A stretch of DNA of 64,000 bases from CAWGJF01 sp963715745 (lineage in GTDB: Bacteria > Bacteroidota > Ignavibacteria > Ignavibacteriales > Ignavibacteriaceae), in NCBI GenBank assembly GCA_963715745.1, contig OY970271.1, positions 3,410,001 to 3,474,000 of the forward strand, read 5' to 3'. The position numbers were made by a program, and so were the translations under genes. A model generated the notes under the pieces. That model did not search any database, was not told the DNA's origin, and was given only the letters and a program-made list of their open reading frames with translations. Positions 61,262-64,000 of this stretch are shown here, in pieces (the first letter of the stretch is position 1; every line of letters starts with the position of its first letter).

Positions 61262-62311
61262 ATGGGAAAAAGTTCATTGATCATAGTAATGGGTATGTCG
61301 GTTATTGTAGCACTATTCATTTTAAAATTAAACAGCAACTCCAAAGAAAATCTTGCTACAACAGTAAATATGTTCGATCAAACCCAGGCACGTTTAATTG
61401 CAAATGCAGGTGTTGAAATATATCTGGAAAAACTTTACCACGATCCTACTCTCATCAATACAACCTCATCGGAACAAAGTCTTTTTAATGGTACATACTT
61501 TGTAAATCTTACTGGAACATTACCAAATGTGAGAGTAACTTCAACAGCTAATTTTCAGGATGTAACTCACATCTCTGTTGCAGATGCTTACCTTGAACCT
61601 ATATCATTTCCGGATATGCCTGCTGGTATGTACATTAGTACAAATTCAGTAACAAATGCCAAAGAAGTTGGAGACATGCAAGTAAGCGGTCTTAATCATA
61701 AACCGGATGGAAGCTTGGAAGGAGATGGCAAACCGGCTATCTGGGGTGTAGGTGTTGACACTGATGCTGAGCGGATTGATATATTAGCTGGTCTTAAAAA
61801 GCCGGAAAATGTAGAAGGATCTCTGAATTCAGCTGGAGATTCCACTGGTCATCCAAGTGTTGGGGTCACTGCAATAGGGGTAGACTGGGCAAAAATATAT
61901 CAGTACCTGTCAAATGCTGCTGACCAAACTTTTATACAGGATATACCAAAAGGGACTAATCTAGGCAACCTTTCAAATCCCAAAATTTCTCTAATAAATG
62001 CTGATGCAAGTATAACGAAAACTATAATGGTAAATGGAGATCAGGGAGCGGGTATTTTAGTTGTTAATGGGGATGTAAAATTCGCAGGTAACTTTAAATA
62101 TAAAGGTATAATTCTTTGTTATAAGAATACTGATTTAGATTTTGAATCTACTGGAACAAACGAAGTTATTGGTGGAATAATTGTGGCCGGCAAAACAGTT
62201 AATTTTAAGCTAACTGGGACAATGAATGTTATGTATAGTAAAGAAGTAATTAATACTGTTAGAATGAATTTAAAATCCAACGGATTTACAATTCTATCCT
62301 GGTATGAGTAA
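61262..62311 (+). CDS. PilX-like pilin-related protein with beta-solenoid-like tail, set 2
   Basis: A 349-residue protein with N-terminal helix (about 4-23), FDQTQARLIANAGVEIYLEKLYHD (close to the set 1 sequence), a central low-complexity domain and a C-terminal strand-repeat region (GAGILVVNGDVKFAGNFKYKG, GGIIVAGKTVNFKLTGTMN) ending VRMNLKSNGFTILSWYE, where set 1 ends KMNLKSSRFIIDSWWE. The last gene of set 2. Confidence 0.78.
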   Translation: MGKSSLIIVMGMSVIVALFILKLNSNSKENLATTVNMFDQTQARLIANAGVEIYLEKLYHDPTLINTTSSEQSLFNGTYFVNLTGTLPNVRVTSTANFQDVTHISVADAYLEPISFPDMPAGMYISTNSVTNAKEVGDMQVSGLNHKPDGSLEGDGKPAIWGVGVDTDAERIDILAGLKKPENVEGSLNSAGDSTGHPSVGVTAIGVDWAKIYQYLSNAADQTFIQDIPKGTNLGNLSNPKISLINADASITKTIMVNGDQGAGILVVNGDVKFAGNFKYKGIILCYKNTDLDFESTGTNEVIGGIIVAGKTVNFKLTGTMNVMYSKEVINTVRMNLKSNGFTILSWYE

Positions 62312-62387
62312 AAATGTAAATTATTTATAAAAGTTAATACCTAGTTGATTTACACTTATTAAGGTAAGATGATACTTTATAAACTAT

Positions 62388-62897
62388 TTATAAATTGATA
62401 TCTTCTTCTACTTCATCAAAATTTATACACGTCTCTTCCTCATCAATGTTCTTAGTCAAATCATCAGGAATAACATGATTCTCATCAATCAAAATATTAG
62501 TAATATCAGAATTTTTACTCAATAAATTTTCTTTCACCTTAGTAATTTCGTTTACAAAATTATTTAGTTCATCAGAAGTGATTTTATATAGTACCGAGGT
62601 TTTATTAGCAACTGCAGTTGCCTGTCTGTTCTGCTGTTTTTTAATAGCTTCTTCACCAAAGAAATCTGTTATATATTTATACTCGATTTTTTTTCTATCC
62701 GAATATTTTATTTTAATCTCTCCCTCTATGACTAAATAAATTTCATTTGCAGGCTCTTCTTTTGTAAAAAGAATATGACCGTCTTCCACTTGAAAAAAAT
62801 TCTTTGATTTTATGAAACTTCTGATTTGTTCTTTACTCACCCCATTGAATAACGAATTTGAAGTTGCCATAATCTGAAGGTCTTTATCTACTATCAT
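62388..62897 (-). CDS. Cyclic nucleotide-binding-domain protein without DNA-binding domain
   Basis: The 169-residue protein has a cNMP-binding-like fold (about 15-125): LFNGVSKEQIRSFIKSKNFFQVEDGHILFTKEEPANEIYLVIEGEIKI is the usual start, and FFGEEAI occupies the phosphate-binding cassette region. The Arg normally contacting phosphate is not obvious (RQATAVANKTSVLYKI follows). After about residue 125 there is an acidic tail instead of a helix-turn-helix. GGGGAAGC precedes the ATG. It is a single leftward gene between sets 2 and 3 and may be a signalling module for the cluster; that is inference. Confidence 0.78.
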   Translation of the reverse strand: MIVDKDLQIMATSNSLFNGVSKEQIRSFIKSKNFFQVEDGHILFTKEEPANEIYLVIEGEIKIKYSDRKKIEYKYITDFFGEEAIKKQQNRQATAVANKTSVLYKITSDELNNFVNEITKVKENLLSKNSDITNILIDENHVIPDDLTKNIDEEETCINFDEVEEDINL

Positions 62898-63195
62898 GCT
62901 TCCCCACCCCTAATTTTTTAAAAGAATAATTCTGCTGAACTCTACTCAAATAAAATACCAGTAAATATTTTTGTTAAATTCAACAAATTCCATATAGAAT
63001 CATATTTATGGTAATAATAATCACAAATTCTGTATTAATTAGATGAAAAATGGCTTTGATTTGTTTATAGGAAAAAACTACCGATTCAGTAGAAATTTCT
63101 GGCGTTTACGCCATTACTGGCGTCAAAATTCTATATTCATTTTTAAAAACTTTAATATTTCTTCAAAGTTCTGGTTTTTTTAGCCATTTAATATT
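62898..63195. other. Intergenic region between the cNMP-type gene and pilin-like set 3
   Basis: AT-rich spacer between divergent genes. No coding frame recognised. It contains the repeated TGGCGT half-sites at 63100-63123. Confidence 0.4.
63100..63123. promoter_or_regulatory. Inverted plus direct repeats of TGGCGT, possible operator
   Basis: TGGCGT-TT-ACGCCA (63100-63113) is an inverted repeat, followed by a third half-site TGGCGT at 63118-63123, about 75 bases upstream of the -24 box of set 3. The distance fits an upstream activating sequence. Confidence 0.4.
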
Positions 63196-63212
63196 TTGCA
63201 CTAATCTTGCAT
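63196..63212 (+). promoter_or_regulatory. Sigma54-like (-24/-12) promoter candidate, pilin-like set 3
   Basis: TTGCAC-T-AATC-TTGCAT matches the TGGCAC-N5-TTGCAT consensus except for one T in place of the first G. It is the best of the three candidates. The -12 GC is 49 bases from ATG 63259. Confidence 0.5.
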
Positions 63213-63258
63213 ATACTTGCCTGATAACAAATTATAAAATCACTAATTACAACCAATT

Positions 63259-63768
63259 ATGAATACAGGTCAATCACTTTTTAGTATTGGTGCTTTACTT
63301 TTATTATCTCTTACCGTGTTAAGAGTTAATAATAATATTCTCCTGACAGACGAAGTTTTATACGATTCTAAATTTGGAATAATTGCAAACTCGATTGCAA
63401 CTTCAATTATTGAAAAAGCAACAACAAAATTTTTTGATGCAAACACAGCAACAGGACCGGTTGCAAGTCCCAATGATCTCACAATAAACCTGGGGCCCAA
63501 TGGTAGTGAAACAAATCCTGATAATTTTAATGACTTTGATGACTTCAACACTTATGCAAATCAAGATACTTTCTTTACTAATCTAATATTTGATTACAGA
63601 TGTGAAGTCTGTTATGTGAACTCCAGTAATTTAGATATTGCTGCTCCGTCACCAACCTGGCATAAAAAACTTACTGTTTTTGTGACATGGAGACAAAACG
63701 GACAGTTGACCGGTGTTGCAGCCGATACGATTAAACAATCAGTTGTATACAGTTACTGGTATTTTTAA
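63259..63768 (+). CDS. PilV-like pilin-related protein, set 3
   Basis: A 169-residue paralogue of the set 1 and 2 proteins, more diverged: MNTGQSLFSIGALLLLSLTVLRVNNNIL is the helix, followed by DSKFGIIANSIATSIIEKATTKFFD in place of AFSLADD. The central part keeps an acidic NPDNFNDFDDFNTYAN stretch and YRCEVCYVN, and ends YKK-like HKKLTVFVTW. The same prepilin-motif absence applies. First gene of set 3. Confidence 0.72.
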   Translation: MNTGQSLFSIGALLLLSLTVLRVNNNILLTDEVLYDSKFGIIANSIATSIIEKATTKFFDANTATGPVASPNDLTINLGPNGSETNPDNFNDFDDFNTYANQDTFFTNLIFDYRCEVCYVNSSNLDIAAPSPTWHKKLTVFVTWRQNGQLTGVAADTIKQSVVYSYWYF

Positions 63769-63784
63769 TTAAAAGGAGTTTGAT

Positions 63785-64000
63785 ATGGGTTTTACAACCA
63801 TGCTAGATATAATTGGTTCGATGATAATTGGTGGAATATTAATGACAATTGCTTGGCGATTAAGTGATGCAGCAACTGAAAAAACATATAACAACACTGG
63901 TGAGTTAACAATTCAGCAAAACCTTTTAACTGTTGCTCAGATGGTGGAATTTGATTTTAGAAAAATTGGATATGTTAAGACTTGGAGTGGAGTTTTAGAT
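63785..64000 (+). CDS. PilW-like pilin-related protein, set 3 (cut by the window edge)
   Basis: The open frame begins at ATG 63785 after AAAAGGAG and runs to the last base (72 codons seen). It reads MGFTTMLDIIGSMIIGGILM at the N-terminus, then ELTIQQNLLTVAQMVEFDFRKIGYVKT, which matches the set 1 and 2 PilW-like proteins (LDI-x-GS, GGIL, QQN, D-F-RKIGY). It proves a third copy of the trio; the PilX-like third gene should follow outside the window. Confidence 0.8.
   Translation, partial: MGFTTMLDIIGSMIIGGILMTIAWRLSDAATEKTYNNTGELTIQQNLLTVAQMVEFDFRKIGYVKTWSGVLD

Noticed and set aside
63170..63185. GG/GC pair in CTGGTTTTTTTAGCC as a sigma54 promoter
   Set aside because: The GG to GC distance is two bases too short; the site at 63196-63212 fits better.

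Overview
The window looks like a piece of chromosome from a low-GC member of the Ignavibacteria (Bacteroidota/Chlorobiota side). The main evidence is a set of secreted proteins ending in the type IX secretion (T9SS) sorting domain with the NYPNPFNP signature (genes ending at 5584, 6894, 23066, 27481, 43491 and 47767), DUF4159/DUF4175/BatA-type envelope genes typical of that group, and AT-rich intergenic DNA. I see no rRNA, tRNA, CRISPR array, transposase or integrase.

Layout. 1-3600: an integron-like run of same-strand gene cassettes separated by long attC-like repeats. Cargo is a membrane-anchored fragment, a DUF6064-like membrane protein, and a DUF2130 plus Mrr nuclease pair. 3.6-9.5 kb: small lipoproteins and two T9SS-secreted proteins, each with a strong intrinsic terminator. 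9.8-17.7 kb: housekeeping genes (TIGR01777 epimerase, ahcY, metK, a nitronate monooxygenase/FabK-like enzyme, ispH, prfA). 17.8-22.9 kb: a signalling operon (PAS histidine kinase, NtrC-type regulator, STAS protein, double-receiver SpoIIE phosphatase). 23.0-29.2 kb: secreted proteins, including a C25 (gingipain-like)/beta-helix gene cut by an in-frame amber codon, a propeller-like protein and an FG-GAP protein. 29.6-43.4 kb: DUF4175 (frameshifted), DUF4159, EVE, GNAT, rmuC, MscS, a histidine ammonia-lyase with a Cys-type MIO triad, hflX, BatA-like and MarR genes. 43.5-53.5 kb: a tandemly duplicated secreted-protein operon (HExxH protein, HEAT/beta-repeat protein, short T9SS protein) whose upstream promoter carries a poly-C tract between -35 and -10. 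53.8-56 kb: aconitase. 56.2-64 kb: a sigma54 activator gene (frameshifted) followed by three tandem copies of a three-gene set resembling PilV/PilW/PilX minor pilins but lacking the prepilin cleavage motif; the third copy runs off the window.

Two systems stand out. First, the triplicated pilin-like trio, each copy with a -24/-12 (sigma54-like) promoter candidate at nearly the same distance from its first gene, next to a gene for a sigma54 activator. Second, the duplicated secreted HExxH operon with a possible phase-variable promoter and a 377-bp identical block pointing to gene conversion. Four genes, possibly five, are interrupted by single small lesions (one amber codon, the rest 1-2 nt indels), so either consensus errors or real decay should be considered for this contig.
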